A stretch of DNA of 62,854 bases from assembly GCA_003244185.1 (NCBI GenBank), contig QHBT01000056.1, positions 1-62,854 on the forward strand. Direction: 5' to 3'. The notes under the pieces are model-generated. The model was not told the DNA's origin. It did no database searches and worked only from the letters and a program-made list of their open reading frames with translations. This stretch comes from Candidatus Dormiibacter spiritus. Lineage in GTDB: Bacteria > Chloroflexota > Dormibacteria > Dormibacterales > Dormibacteraceae. The position numbers and the translations under genes were made by a program. Each line of letters opens with the position of its first letter. Position 1 is the first letter of the stretch. Below are positions 16,989 to 25,532 of this stretch, piece by piece.

Positions 16989-18648
16989 TCTGCAGCGATC
17001 CCCAGCTCGCGGTGACGAGTCCGTCCTCCATCTCTATCGCGGTGCGACGCGGGTCGCGCTCAATCACCGGCCCCATACCGCCGCCTCCCGGCGTCTCGAT
17101 GACGAGCTGGTGGCCGGCCGGCACCTCGCCGTCGGTGCCTGGCGGGATCTCCTGCCCATCCAGCAGCGCCCGCCCCCGCCGTCCGGGTTGCCCGCCGAGC
17201 AGGCCCTGGGGCGCATGACCAACGCGGGCGTTGATCAGCGAGAAGCCAAAGCCGTTCCGAGCTCGGAGCGAGATGCGCTGGCCGAATCCACCGCGGTGGC
17301 GACCCGGTCCGGCGGAGTCCACGATCACCGCCTTCTCTTCGCAGAGAACCGGGACGGAGGTCTCCAGTATCTCTATGGGCGTGTTGGAGATGTTGGCCGG
17401 GAAGCACCACGTATAGCCGTCGCCCGCGGCTCGGGCGCCGCTGCCGCCGTTGATGATGACCAGCCTGTTGAAGGGGCGGCCCCGGAGGTCTTTGCCCATC
17501 AGGATCAGGTCCCAGCTGGGCGCCGAGCCGCCCTGGGCGATGACCGCTCCCGGCAGCACCGGCGCGAGGGCGGCGTAGACGGCGTCGACCACCTGGTGGC
17601 CCACCGCGTGCCGGCTCAGCGTAGCCGCGGGAAACCTGGCATTGACCACGCTTCCTTCGGGGCAGTCGACGGAGATGGGTCGGTAGAAGCCCGCGTTGTT
17701 CGGTAGGTCCGGAACCAGGATCAAACGCAGGCCGTAGAGCGTGTAGGCCTCGGTGAAGGTCCAGATCGAGTTGAACGATCCAGGCTGCTGCGTGCTCGAA
17801 CCGGCAAAACCGACGCGCATCTCTTCGCCGGCCACGACGACAGTTGCCCGTATTAGGATGGGATCGCGCGGCTTCGCCAGGTCCAGCGGATCCGGGAATC
17901 CGTCGCTCACCACCTCACCGGTGTAAGTGGCGTCGGGGATTCCCGCGATCGCTGAGCGCATGGCGGTCTCGGAGCGGACGTAGATGTCGTCGGCGAGCGG
18001 ATCCAGGCTCTCCAGCCCGTATTCGTCCATCAAGGAGACCAGCCTGGACGTGATGGGCCGCATGGCCGCGAGCTGAGCCTCCAGGTCGCCGATCGTGAGA
18101 TCAGGTATGCGGGTGTTTGCGGCGATCAGGTCCAGCAGAGTGCGATTGGGCGACCCGCCCTCGTAAAGCTTCATCAACGGGATGAAGATGGCCTCCTCGA
18201 AGACGTCGGTGGAGGTGTTCCACCGCTGGACGCCCCCCAGGTCAGGAGCGTGCGCTACCGAGCCTGCGAATGCGACCAGCCGCCCGTCGCGAAAGATGGG
18301 TCGCAGCAGCGTCAGGTCCATCACCTGGCCGGTACCGATCCAGGGATCGTTCGTGATGAAGACGTCTCCGTCGCGAATCTCGCCGGCGTCGAATCGGGCG
18401 AGCAGGCTCCTCAAGGTGACGGCCTGGGTGGCGACGAACGAAGGCAGGCCGAAGCGCGAGTTCGCCAGGGTCCCGCCTCGGCGATCCATCACCGAGCACG
18501 CGAAGTCGTTCGCCTCCTGGACGACGGTCGAGAACGCGGTCCTGTACTGCGTCACCGTCGCCTCGTCGACGATCGAGACCAGCCTGTCCCACATCAGACG
18601 CACTGCCACAGCGTCGATGGGCGGATTCAGCGGCCTGGGATTGCTCAT
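16981..18648 (-). CDS. hyuB: hydantoinase/oxoprolinase B subunit (copy 2, divergent)
   Basis: A 555-residue HyuB-type protein with the family core GDVFITNDPWIGTGQVMDLT and CSVMDRRGGTLANSRFGLPS, plus a C-terminal GGGSGARAAGDGYTWCFPA region and the usual glycine-rich finish (IETPGGGGMGPVIERDPRR). It is shorter than and clearly divergent from the other two copies. It overlaps the M29/NicX-like gene by 4 bp and HyuB copy 1 by 8 bp. Two B subunits next to one A subunit is unusual; copy 2 may pair with the same HyuA on a different substrate or form a three-subunit enzyme. Both ideas are inference. Confidence 0.9.
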   Translation of the reverse strand: MSNPRPLNPPIDAVAVRLMWDRLVSIVDEATVTQYRTAFSTVVQEANDFACSVMDRRGGTLANSRFGLPSFVATQAVTLRSLLARFDAGEIRDGDVFITNDPWIGTGQVMDLTLLRPIFRDGRLVAFAGSVAHAPDLGGVQRWNTSTDVFEEAIFIPLMKLYEGGSPNRTLLDLIAANTRIPDLTIGDLEAQLAAMRPITSRLVSLMDEYGLESLDPLADDIYVRSETAMRSAIAGIPDATYTGEVVSDGFPDPLDLAKPRDPILIRATVVVAGEEMRVGFAGSSTQQPGSFNSIWTFTEAYTLYGLRLILVPDLPNNAGFYRPISVDCPEGSVVNARFPAATLSRHAVGHQVVDAVYAALAPVLPGAVIAQGGSAPSWDLILMGKDLRGRPFNRLVIINGGSGARAAGDGYTWCFPANISNTPIEILETSVPVLCEEKAVIVDSAGPGRHRGGFGQRISLRARNGFGFSLINARVGHAPQGLLGGQPGRRGRALLDGQEIPPGTDGEVPAGHQLVIETPGGGGMGPVIERDPRRTAIEMEDGLVTASWGSLQSD

Positions 18649-19661
18649 CCCCGGCCTGGACGCGCAGCCTCGGTCAGCACTCCATCCACCATCACTTCCA
18701 CGCCGTCCAGCGTGATGGTGGGGCGGTGGAACACGTGGTCGAAGTGAACGGGAGCCCAGTTCTTTCCACCGGTGAAGTTGGTGTTGTTGCCCAGCGCGAC
18801 GTGAGCGGTGCCATAAGCGCCCTCGTCCTCGATGATGTGTCCGCGGACCAGACCGTTGGGGTTGAGACCGATCCCCAGCTCGGCGATGACGTACGCGCCC
18901 TCGTGGTTTGCCTCCCTCAGGTTTGCGGATATCCGGTCCGCCTCCTGGCCTCCCGAGATGCTCGTGACACGACCGCCGCTGATCTCCATCATCACCGGCG
19001 TGCGGATCAGCCCCAGGTTTGAAGCGCTTCCGTCCACGACCAGGACGCCCTCGGCCGTGCCTTCCACAGGCGCGATGAACGCTTCCAGGTCGGGAGTTGC
19101 GCTTCGCGTGCCGGGAGTGCGCGCCAGGGCCGTTATCTGCATGGCCTCGCGGCCTTCCAGAGACATGTCGAGGCTCGTGCCGCCCGGCGCGGTCACGCGC
19201 ACCGCTCTCGCGGAGGTGAGCAGCGCGCGCACCGACTCGATGATCGGACCCTGAGCCTCGAAGTCGGCCGTGATGGCGCCGCTGGTCATGACCTCCTCGG
19301 AGATCTCGGTCATCGACAGCAGGCGTGCGCCGCCCGCCACCGCGTTCCTGGCGGCGTCGGTGTGGTACAGGCTCGCGCTGGTGGCAGCGATGACGACGTT
19401 GGCGGCCTGCATCGCAGCCGCCACCGGCCGCACCGGTTCGGTGCCGGTGCGCTGCGCCTGGACCACGGCGATCGCCGCCGAGGCCCCTTTCTCTTCAGCC
19501 GCCGAGGCCAGGTTCTGGGCGATCGACAGCGACGTGGCCTTATCGGTGACGACCAGCACGTCCTCTCCCGCCTGTACGCTGGCACAGACGTTGACGATGA
19601 TGCGCGCTCCCTCGATGAGGCTCACCTGCGCGTCGTTGTGTCCGGACTTGAAAGTGCTCAA
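18645..19661 (-). CDS. M29 aminopeptidase / NicX-like family protein
   Basis: A 338-residue protein of the family that holds the M29 thermophilic aminopeptidases and 2,5-dihydroxypyridine dioxygenase NicX. Support comes from the layout: an N-terminal ICVNVCASVQAGEDVLVVTD-like domain (here IIVNVCASVQAGEDVLVVTD), the central ARAVRVTAPGGTSLDMSLEG segment, EGTAEGVLVVDGSA, and the C-terminal metal region AELGIGLNPNGLV, EDEGAYGTAHVALGNNTNFT and PVHFDHVFHRPTI, with Glu and His ligands. The family binds iron or zinc; peptide and ring-cleaving activities are both known. Next to creatininase and hydantoinase genes, either peptidolysis or N-heterocycle cleavage is possible. Confidence 0.8.
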   Translation of the reverse strand: MSTFKSGHNDAQVSLIEGARIIVNVCASVQAGEDVLVVTDKATSLSIAQNLASAAEEKGASAAIAVVQAQRTGTEPVRPVAAAMQAANVVIAATSASLYHTDAARNAVAGGARLLSMTEISEEVMTSGAITADFEAQGPIIESVRALLTSARAVRVTAPGGTSLDMSLEGREAMQITALARTPGTRSATPDLEAFIAPVEGTAEGVLVVDGSASNLGLIRTPVMMEISGGRVTSISGGQEADRISANLREANHEGAYVIAELGIGLNPNGLVRGHIIEDEGAYGTAHVALGNNTNFTGGKNWAPVHFDHVFHRPTITLDGVEVMVDGVLTEAARPGRG

Positions 19662-20488
19662 TGCGGCGGCATCCTCCCTTCACGCAGCGACTGCTTGACT
19701 TCCCCCGCCTTCAGGCGGCTCAGGAACGCGGCGAGGTTCGTGGCCCAGGTGTCGAGGATTAGCTGGCCGCGCTCGACGGTGGCCATCGACGGATCGCCAT
19801 AGTGACCGGTCACCGTCGACTCCCAGGCAGTGATCATCACGGTGATCGGGGCGTCGAACGGACTGTACTGGGGAGGCGCCAGCGTGGCCATATCCCCGAG
19901 CTCCACGGTCGGTTCGGAGACGGAGTACTCCGCCGTGTCCACGTCTTCGGGGGTCAGCGCCAGCATCAATTCGGTCTCCTGACGCCCGGCGTGACCTTCC
20001 CAGGGCGGCGCGCCGGGAGGCGGCTCGATGGACGCCAGCTGCCAGCACTTAACCAGCGCGGTCGTCGCTCCGGTCTCGAGGTGGAACTCTTCGAGCGCCA
20101 CCGTCAGCGGGGCTGCGTTGCCACCGTGCCCGTTGACCACGGCGAACTTGTCGAATCCGTGCCGGTGAAGGCTGTGACAGATGTCCTTCACGAACTCGCC
20201 GAAGACTCCTGGGCGCACCGAGACGGTGCCGGCGAAGCCGATGTTCTGGCGCGAGTTGCCATACGGGATCGCCGGAGCAGCGACCACCTTCGCCTCCTTG
20301 GCCGCTCTCAAGACGGTCACCTCGGTGGTGATGGTGTCGGTGGACATCGGCAGGTGCCTGCCGTGCTGCTCCGTGGCGCCGATCGGGATCACCACCACGC
20401 CGCCGGCTTCGGCGCAGGCCAGCGGCACCTCTAGGTGCGTCATGCGCGCGAGCTCGACCTTGCGTTCGAGCACGGGTTCTACGGGCAT
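19658..20488 (-). CDS. creatininase-family amidohydrolase
   Basis: A 276-residue protein with the creatininase fold signature: VVIPIGATEQHGRHLPMSTD (Glu, His and Asp metal ligands, residues about 32-51), NGHGGNAAPL (about 118-127) and a later GHAGRQETELML in which His and Glu complete the dinuclear metal site. The family opens small cyclic amides (creatinine to creatine) or acts on similar amide bonds in the cytoplasm. Its stop overlaps the NicX-like gene by 4 bp and it follows the threonine-aldolase-like gene by 61 bp. Its presence beside ATP-dependent hydantoinases suggests sequential hydrolysis of a cyclic amide. Confidence 0.9.
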   Translation of the reverse strand: MPVEPVLERKVELARMTHLEVPLACAEAGGVVVIPIGATEQHGRHLPMSTDTITTEVTVLRAAKEAKVVAAPAIPYGNSRQNIGFAGTVSVRPGVFGEFVKDICHSLHRHGFDKFAVVNGHGGNAAPLTVALEEFHLETGATTALVKCWQLASIEPPPGAPPWEGHAGRQETELMLALTPEDVDTAEYSVSEPTVELGDMATLAPPQYSPFDAPITVMITAWESTVTGHYGDPSMATVERGQLILDTWATNLAAFLSRLKAGEVKQSLREGRMPPH

Positions 20489-20549
20489 CTCTGCCTCCTG
20501 ACTGGTGCGGAAAGGCTGCGCGTCTGTTCGCGCGGAGTGAGGCGCAACG

Positions 20550-21641
20550 TCACGCCAGTACCTTCGCGAATATGGCGAGCGCTTCGTCGACCTGGGCGTC
20601 GTCGACGTCGTAGCAGAGCGCCATCTTGAAAACGTCTGGCTCCATCACGTGTATGGCGAGACCATGCTCCGCGACGCGATGCGCCAGCTCCAGCGCGGAG
20701 ATGCCCGTCCCGGCCGTCGACACGCGGACCAGGTTGGTCTGGACCGTCTCCAGGTCGAGCGAGAGCCCATCGATCTCAGACAGACCCTCTGCCAGCCTCC
20801 GGGCCCGTCGATGGTCGTCTGCGAGCCCCGCGTACATCGTCTTCAGTGCCACCATGCCGGCGGCCGCGAACAGTCCCGCCTTGTGGATGGCGATCATGCC
20901 CATGCGCTTGGCCAGCACCTTGGCTTCGTCGACGAACTCGCGACTGCCGCAGAGCACGCCCCCGAGCGGGGCGCCCAGACCCTTGTTCAGCGACAGCACC
21001 AGGTGGTCGGCCGGGGCTGTCAGCGCCCGCACCGGCACGTCGAGTGCGACGGCGGAGTTGAAGACGCGCGCGCCGTCCAGGAAGAGGTCGATGCCGTGGT
21101 CGTGCGCCAGCTTGGCCACCGCCTCGGTGTACGCGGGCGTGAGGACCGTCCCTCCATAGACGTTGTGCGTGTTCTCCAGGCAGATCATTCCTGTCGGAGG
21201 CGTGTACCCGTAAGCGGTCTCATTGATCGCGTCCTCGATGGCCTGCAGGTCCATGGCGCCGTACTTGTCGCCACGTATCAGCTTCGGGGCGGCGCCCGCC
21301 AGGTGGCTGATGTGCAGCCGCTCCACCCAGTAGATGTGGCAGCGCGCCTCCATGATCACCTGCTTGCCCCGAACATCGCGGGCCATGCAGGCGAGAACTG
21401 TGCCATTGGTGGTCGTGGGCAGGTACATGGCGGCTTCTTTGCCGGTGAGCTCTGCCACGTAGTCCTCCAGCTCGCGGACGATCGGGTCCTCTCCTGAGCT
21501 GGCCATCCCTGGAGTCACCTTCATCATCGCTTCCCACATGGATTGCGTGGGGCGATGGGTGACCTCATACCTGAGGTCAAGCCTCGGAGGTCCCTTCCAG
21601 ACCACTTGCTGCCTGCGATCCGCTGCTGAAGCAACCGTCAT
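20550..21641 (-). CDS. threonine aldolase-like PLP enzyme
   Basis: A 363-residue fold-type I enzyme of the L-threonine aldolase/beta-eliminating lyase family. It shows the glycine-rich TNGTVLACMARDVRGK region, CLENTHNVYGGTVL, the PLP aspartate in IDLFLDGARVFNSAVAL, and the Schiff-base lysine in VLSLNKGLGAPLGGVLCGS (near residue 220). The family cleaves beta-hydroxy amino acids to glycine and an aldehyde or performs related eliminations. The start lies inside the end of HyuB copy 3 (4-bp overlap). A second, broken gene of the same family lies at 40.1-41.1 kb. Confidence 0.88.
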   Translation of the reverse strand: MTVASAADRRQQVVWKGPPRLDLRYEVTHRPTQSMWEAMMKVTPGMASSGEDPIVRELEDYVAELTGKEAAMYLPTTTNGTVLACMARDVRGKQVIMEARCHIYWVERLHISHLAGAAPKLIRGDKYGAMDLQAIEDAINETAYGYTPPTGMICLENTHNVYGGTVLTPAYTEAVAKLAHDHGIDLFLDGARVFNSAVALDVPVRALTAPADHLVLSLNKGLGAPLGGVLCGSREFVDEAKVLAKRMGMIAIHKAGLFAAAGMVALKTMYAGLADDHRRARRLAEGLSEIDGLSLDLETVQTNLVRVSTAGTGISALELAHRVAEHGLAIHVMEPDVFKMALCYDVDDAQVDEALAIFAKVLA

Positions 21642-23401
21642 GGCGCAGTACCTCCTGTCGGCTCTCTATGTGCGGCCGTCTGTATGTCGTCCACCCGACC
21701 GTCGGCAGCGTCGATCACCACTCCGTAGTCGGTGCGGCATGACTCCAGCGAGACCAGGTCCGCGCACCAGTCGGCGAAGACGAGATCAGCCGGCCTGTCG
21801 AATGGATTCCCCGCGCCGCCCCCGCCCGCGGTGAATTCGCGCAGCCTCTGCCGGGGTCCAAGCGGATGCACCGAATGCAGCCGGACCAGTTCGGCCGAGC
21901 CGTCCGGCTCCACTATCCACTTCCGAAAAACCCTCTCTCGGTTGTCTCGTCTCTCGGCGCCGCGGACCCCGGGCGGAGGGTACTTCATGCCGTCACCGAG
22001 GAAGGAGACGGTCGTCTCATGGTCGATCGGGCTCACCTCGACCACGGTTCCGGGCCCTCCCCTCCACCGGCCCGGGCAGGCTGAATCGGTCCTCAGCTCG
22101 TAGCGGTGGATGTGCAGCGGCAGCATGTACTCGAGCAGCTCAACGTCGCCGGTCATCGCCGCCCCCGCGACCTCGATCGGCCCGACCACCGGCTCGCCGT
22201 CCTGGCCCCAGAAGGCGCCACCTCCCCCCCAGCCGGTCAGGTGCGAGAGATACGCGTACGGCTGCTCGTCTCTGGGGTCGGTGCCGGTGAAGCAGTCGAT
22301 GCAGATCTTGGCCCAACCGGCGCCGCTGCGCTCGGCCAGCGCAGACGAGAGCGCTGTTCGAACCGCCTCCGCCACGTGCCCGTATGGCGTCGAAGTGCTC
22401 ATGCTGCAGGCCGCCGGTTCACGGGCGTTGATCAGCGTCCCGGTTGGTCCCAGATCTACCGTCAACGGTCTGTAGAGGCCTTCGTTGTGAGGCTTGTCGG
22501 GGCCGACGTAGGTGATGACGCCGAGGTAGACCGCGCCCAGAGAGTTGGCGGCGTAGGAGTTGATATAGCTGTGAACCTGCGGCGGGGCGGAGAGCGCGAT
22601 GTCCATCCGGTCTCCAATGATCCGCACCGTGGCCGCGATCTCCAGCTCGCCACTTCCGTGCCCGTCGTCTTCGACGATCGCCCGGCCCTGGTAGCTGCCG
22701 TCGGGCATGCCGAGGATCTCTTCGCGCATCAGGTCCTCCGCCCGGTGCAGAAGCGCGTCGAGGCACGAGCGGACTGTGGTCAGTCCGTAGCGATCGACCA
22801 GCTGCACCAGGCGCCTTTCCGCCAGAGTGCAGGCCGCCAGCTGGGCGCCCAGGTCACCGCGGAACTGTCGACGTGTTCGGAAGTTGGTCGACAGCAGGTC
22901 GATCACGTCCTGACGCGGCCGTCCCGCCTCGTAGATCTTGACGGGCGAGATGCGCAGGCCCTCGGCCCAGATCTCTTCCGCCATCGGGTTGTACCCACCT
23001 GCCACAGGGCCGCCGGTCTCGTCCATGTGTGAGCGATTCACCGTCCAGAAGGCGAGCTCGCCAGCCACGAAGACCGGCTTGTACAGCGTCATGTCCTGGA
23101 GGTGGCTGCCACCGGTGCGCGGGTCGTTGTGATAGATGACGTCGCCAGCTGCCAGGCTGGACCCGAAGTAGCGGGCCACCTCCTTGCAGGCGAAGATCAT
23201 GGCCCCGAGGTGAACTGGCTGGTCCTGGCCCTGCAGGACCATGCGCGCCTGTCCGTCGAAGATGGAGTTCGAGAAGTCGTTGCCGATGGCCAGCACTGGG
23301 GACATCGCCGCGCGCCGCATGGTGATCGTCATCTCGCGGATGCTGCTGTCCAGCACTCCGCTCATCACCGCCAGCGTGACCGGGTCGACAGCGTCACCCA
23401 C
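21638..23401 (-). CDS. hyuB: hydantoinase/oxoprolinase B subunit (copy 3)
   Basis: A 587-residue HyuB-type protein, near-identical in its first 200 residues to copy 1 (shared SSIREMTITMRRAAMSPVLA; GDVIYHNDPRTGGSHLQDMT; ETGGPVAGGYNPMAEEIWAE), with more change towards the C-terminus (GGGGAFWGQDGEP; TAGGGGAGNPFDRP). It sits 1 bp after HyuA copy 2, with which it should form an ATP-dependent cyclic-amide hydrolase. The resemblance to copy 1 against the clear difference between the two HyuA proteins suggests duplication of the B gene followed by pairing with a different A. Confidence 0.92.
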   Translation of the reverse strand: MGDAVDPVTLAVMSGVLDSSIREMTITMRRAAMSPVLAIGNDFSNSIFDGQARMVLQGQDQPVHLGAMIFACKEVARYFGSSLAAGDVIYHNDPRTGGSHLQDMTLYKPVFVAGELAFWTVNRSHMDETGGPVAGGYNPMAEEIWAEGLRISPVKIYEAGRPRQDVIDLLSTNFRTRRQFRGDLGAQLAACTLAERRLVQLVDRYGLTTVRSCLDALLHRAEDLMREEILGMPDGSYQGRAIVEDDGHGSGELEIAATVRIIGDRMDIALSAPPQVHSYINSYAANSLGAVYLGVITYVGPDKPHNEGLYRPLTVDLGPTGTLINAREPAACSMSTSTPYGHVAEAVRTALSSALAERSGAGWAKICIDCFTGTDPRDEQPYAYLSHLTGWGGGGAFWGQDGEPVVGPIEVAGAAMTGDVELLEYMLPLHIHRYELRTDSACPGRWRGGPGTVVEVSPIDHETTVSFLGDGMKYPPPGVRGAERRDNRERVFRKWIVEPDGSAELVRLHSVHPLGPRQRLREFTAGGGGAGNPFDRPADLVFADWCADLVSLESCRTDYGVVIDAADGRVDDIQTAAHREPTGGTAP

Positions 23402-23402
23402 G

Positions 23403-25478
23403 TCAATCGACCCTCGTCATCAGGAAGGCGCCGGAGGCTGTGAGCTCCATCTCGAAGTCCGGGAACATGACGATCGTCGTGTTCACCTCCTCGACCACCG
23501 CCGGCCCGCACACGCGGTTCCCGGGCTGCATGGCCGCACCGGCATAAACGGGACACTGCTCGTAACCGGAGAATCCCCGAAACAGCATCGGCCGCTCACC
23601 GCTCAGCGCGTGCGACGCGTCGGCACCGGCAGGCTCGATGCTGGGGAGGTGAACCGGCGGCAGCTTCCCGATGACGGTCACCGTCGCGTTGATGACCTCG
23701 CCGATCCCGTCCTGATGGCGGTAGGTGTATTCCTTCTCGTGCTGGCGGTGGAGAAGCTCCTCGATCTCGCCCTTGTCCACGTGTGACCAGTCCACGCCGG
23801 ACACGTCGACCTGCACCTCGTACACCTGGCCGGCGTAGCGCATGTCGAGCTGCCGGAGGACCACGACCTTTTCGGGCTCTATGCCCTCGGACGCCAGGTC
23901 GGCATACCCGGCCTGCTCCATGTCCCGCAGAACATCGGCGAGCGAGCTCAGATCGAGATCACTCAGCCGATAGGCAAAGCTGCGCCTGTAGTCGTGGCGG
24001 ACGTCTGTGCTGAGGGCGCCAAAGGCGCAGAAGGTGGAAGCGAACGTGGGCACTATCACGCGGGGAATCGCCAGCTCCCTGGAGAGCTCCCCCGCATGCA
24101 CCCCACCCTGCCCTCCGGCGGCGACGAGGATGAAGTCGCGCGGATCGTAGCCACGCTCCAGCGAGATCTCCGAGATGGCGTTGGCCATGTTGCGGTTGAC
24201 GATTTCGAAAATGCCCAGCGCTGCCTCGGGGACGCTCAGGTTCAACGGCCTAGCAACCACGTCGGCGATCGCCTGCTCCGCGAGGCGGTGGTCGATCGGA
24301 AACCTGCCACCGAGCAGCGCGCTCGGGTTCAGGTAGCCCAGCACGACGTCGGCGTCCGTGACAGTCGGCTGGGTGCCGCCGCGCATGTAGCACGCCGGCC
24401 CAGGATAGGCCTCGGCGCTCTGCGGTCCGACAGCCAGGATGCCCTGATGGACCCGGGCGATCGAACCTCCGCCCGCGCCTATGGTGTTGATGTTGACCAT
24501 CGGCGCCGCCAGCCGGTAGCGATGCACGTCGGTGATCCCCTTGACGTCCGGCCGCCCGTGGTCTATCAGGCAGGCGTCGAAACTGGTGCCTCCCATGTCC
24601 ATCGTGATCAGGTTGTCGGCCCCCAGCTTCGCGCCGACGAAGACGCCGGCGGCCGGCGCGGCGGCGGGGCCGGAGTTGATGGCGAGGACTGCGCGCTTGC
24701 GAATCACGTCGCCGGCGGCCAGGCCGCCGTTCGACTGGATGTAGCGGATCGGACCGCCATATCCGAGTTCGCGAAGAAACCTCTCCGTGTCCTCGAGGTA
24801 GCCCGACAGCCGCGGGCCGACGTACGCGTTGAGCACGGTTGTGGAGACGCGGTCGTACTCGCGTATCTGCGGAGCGACGTCCACTGACAGAGACAGGTAG
24901 GTCTCCGGCATTGCCTCTTTCACGAGCCGCCCGATGGTTCGCTCGTGCTCCTCGTTGTAGAAGGACCATAGCAGGCATACGGCCACCGCCTCGACCTGCT
25001 CGCGTTTGAAGACCTCGATGGCGCGAAGGACGTCGTCTTCGTCGAGTGGCGTGACTATGCGGCCGAGCTTGTCGACCCGCTCGCGCACGGAGCGGCGGAG
25101 ATGCCGCGGCACCAGGATCGGAGGCGGCGGATACCTGAAGTCGTATCTGCGGTCTCTGTATCCAAGCCTTATCTCGAGAGTGTCGCGGAAGCCCTCTGTG
25201 CAAACCAGTCCTGTGCGTGCGCCCTTCTGCTGGAGGAGGGCGTTCAGGGCCACGGTCGTGCCGTGTATCAGGAGCCGGCAATCAGCCAGGAACGAGTCCA
25301 TCGGGCGACCCAGGCGGTTCGACAGCTCGACGAGCCCGCGCTCGATGGCCTCGCCGGGGTTGTCCGGCGTGGACGGCGTCTTGGCCTCGATGACGTCCCC
25401 GACGTCGTCCACCAACGCGAAGTCGGTGAAGGTTCCGCCGACGTCGACACCCAGTCGATACGTCAACTCAGCAAACAC
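23403..25478 (-). CDS. hyuA: hydantoinase/oxoprolinase A subunit (copy 2)
   Basis: A 691-residue HyuA-type protein with intact ATPase motifs: RLGVDVGGTFTDFALV (residues 8-23) and LITMDMGGTSFDACLI (near 290), plus IHGTTVALNALLQQKGARTG and the GAGGGSIARVHQG loop. Shared with the 5-oxoprolinase/N-methylhydantoinase A family are also LSVDVAPQIREYDRVSTTVL and VAAGGQGGVHA. It follows the aldehyde-dehydrogenase-like gene by 54 bp, the widest gap in this part of the operon, and is followed 1 bp later by HyuB copy 3. Confidence 0.92.
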   Translation of the reverse strand: MFAELTYRLGVDVGGTFTDFALVDDVGDVIEAKTPSTPDNPGEAIERGLVELSNRLGRPMDSFLADCRLLIHGTTVALNALLQQKGARTGLVCTEGFRDTLEIRLGYRDRRYDFRYPPPPILVPRHLRRSVRERVDKLGRIVTPLDEDDVLRAIEVFKREQVEAVAVCLLWSFYNEEHERTIGRLVKEAMPETYLSLSVDVAPQIREYDRVSTTVLNAYVGPRLSGYLEDTERFLRELGYGGPIRYIQSNGGLAAGDVIRKRAVLAINSGPAAAPAAGVFVGAKLGADNLITMDMGGTSFDACLIDHGRPDVKGITDVHRYRLAAPMVNINTIGAGGGSIARVHQGILAVGPQSAEAYPGPACYMRGGTQPTVTDADVVLGYLNPSALLGGRFPIDHRLAEQAIADVVARPLNLSVPEAALGIFEIVNRNMANAISEISLERGYDPRDFILVAAGGQGGVHAGELSRELAIPRVIVPTFASTFCAFGALSTDVRHDYRRSFAYRLSDLDLSSLADVLRDMEQAGYADLASEGIEPEKVVVLRQLDMRYAGQVYEVQVDVSGVDWSHVDKGEIEELLHRQHEKEYTYRHQDGIGEVINATVTVIGKLPPVHLPSIEPAGADASHALSGERPMLFRGFSGYEQCPVYAGAAMQPGNRVCGPAVVEEVNTTIVMFPDFEMELTASGAFLMTRVD

Positions 25479-25532
25479 CCCCTGTCTCAGGGGTGTGGAC
25501 GGCCACGTACGCCGGGGCGCCAGTGAGCCAGG

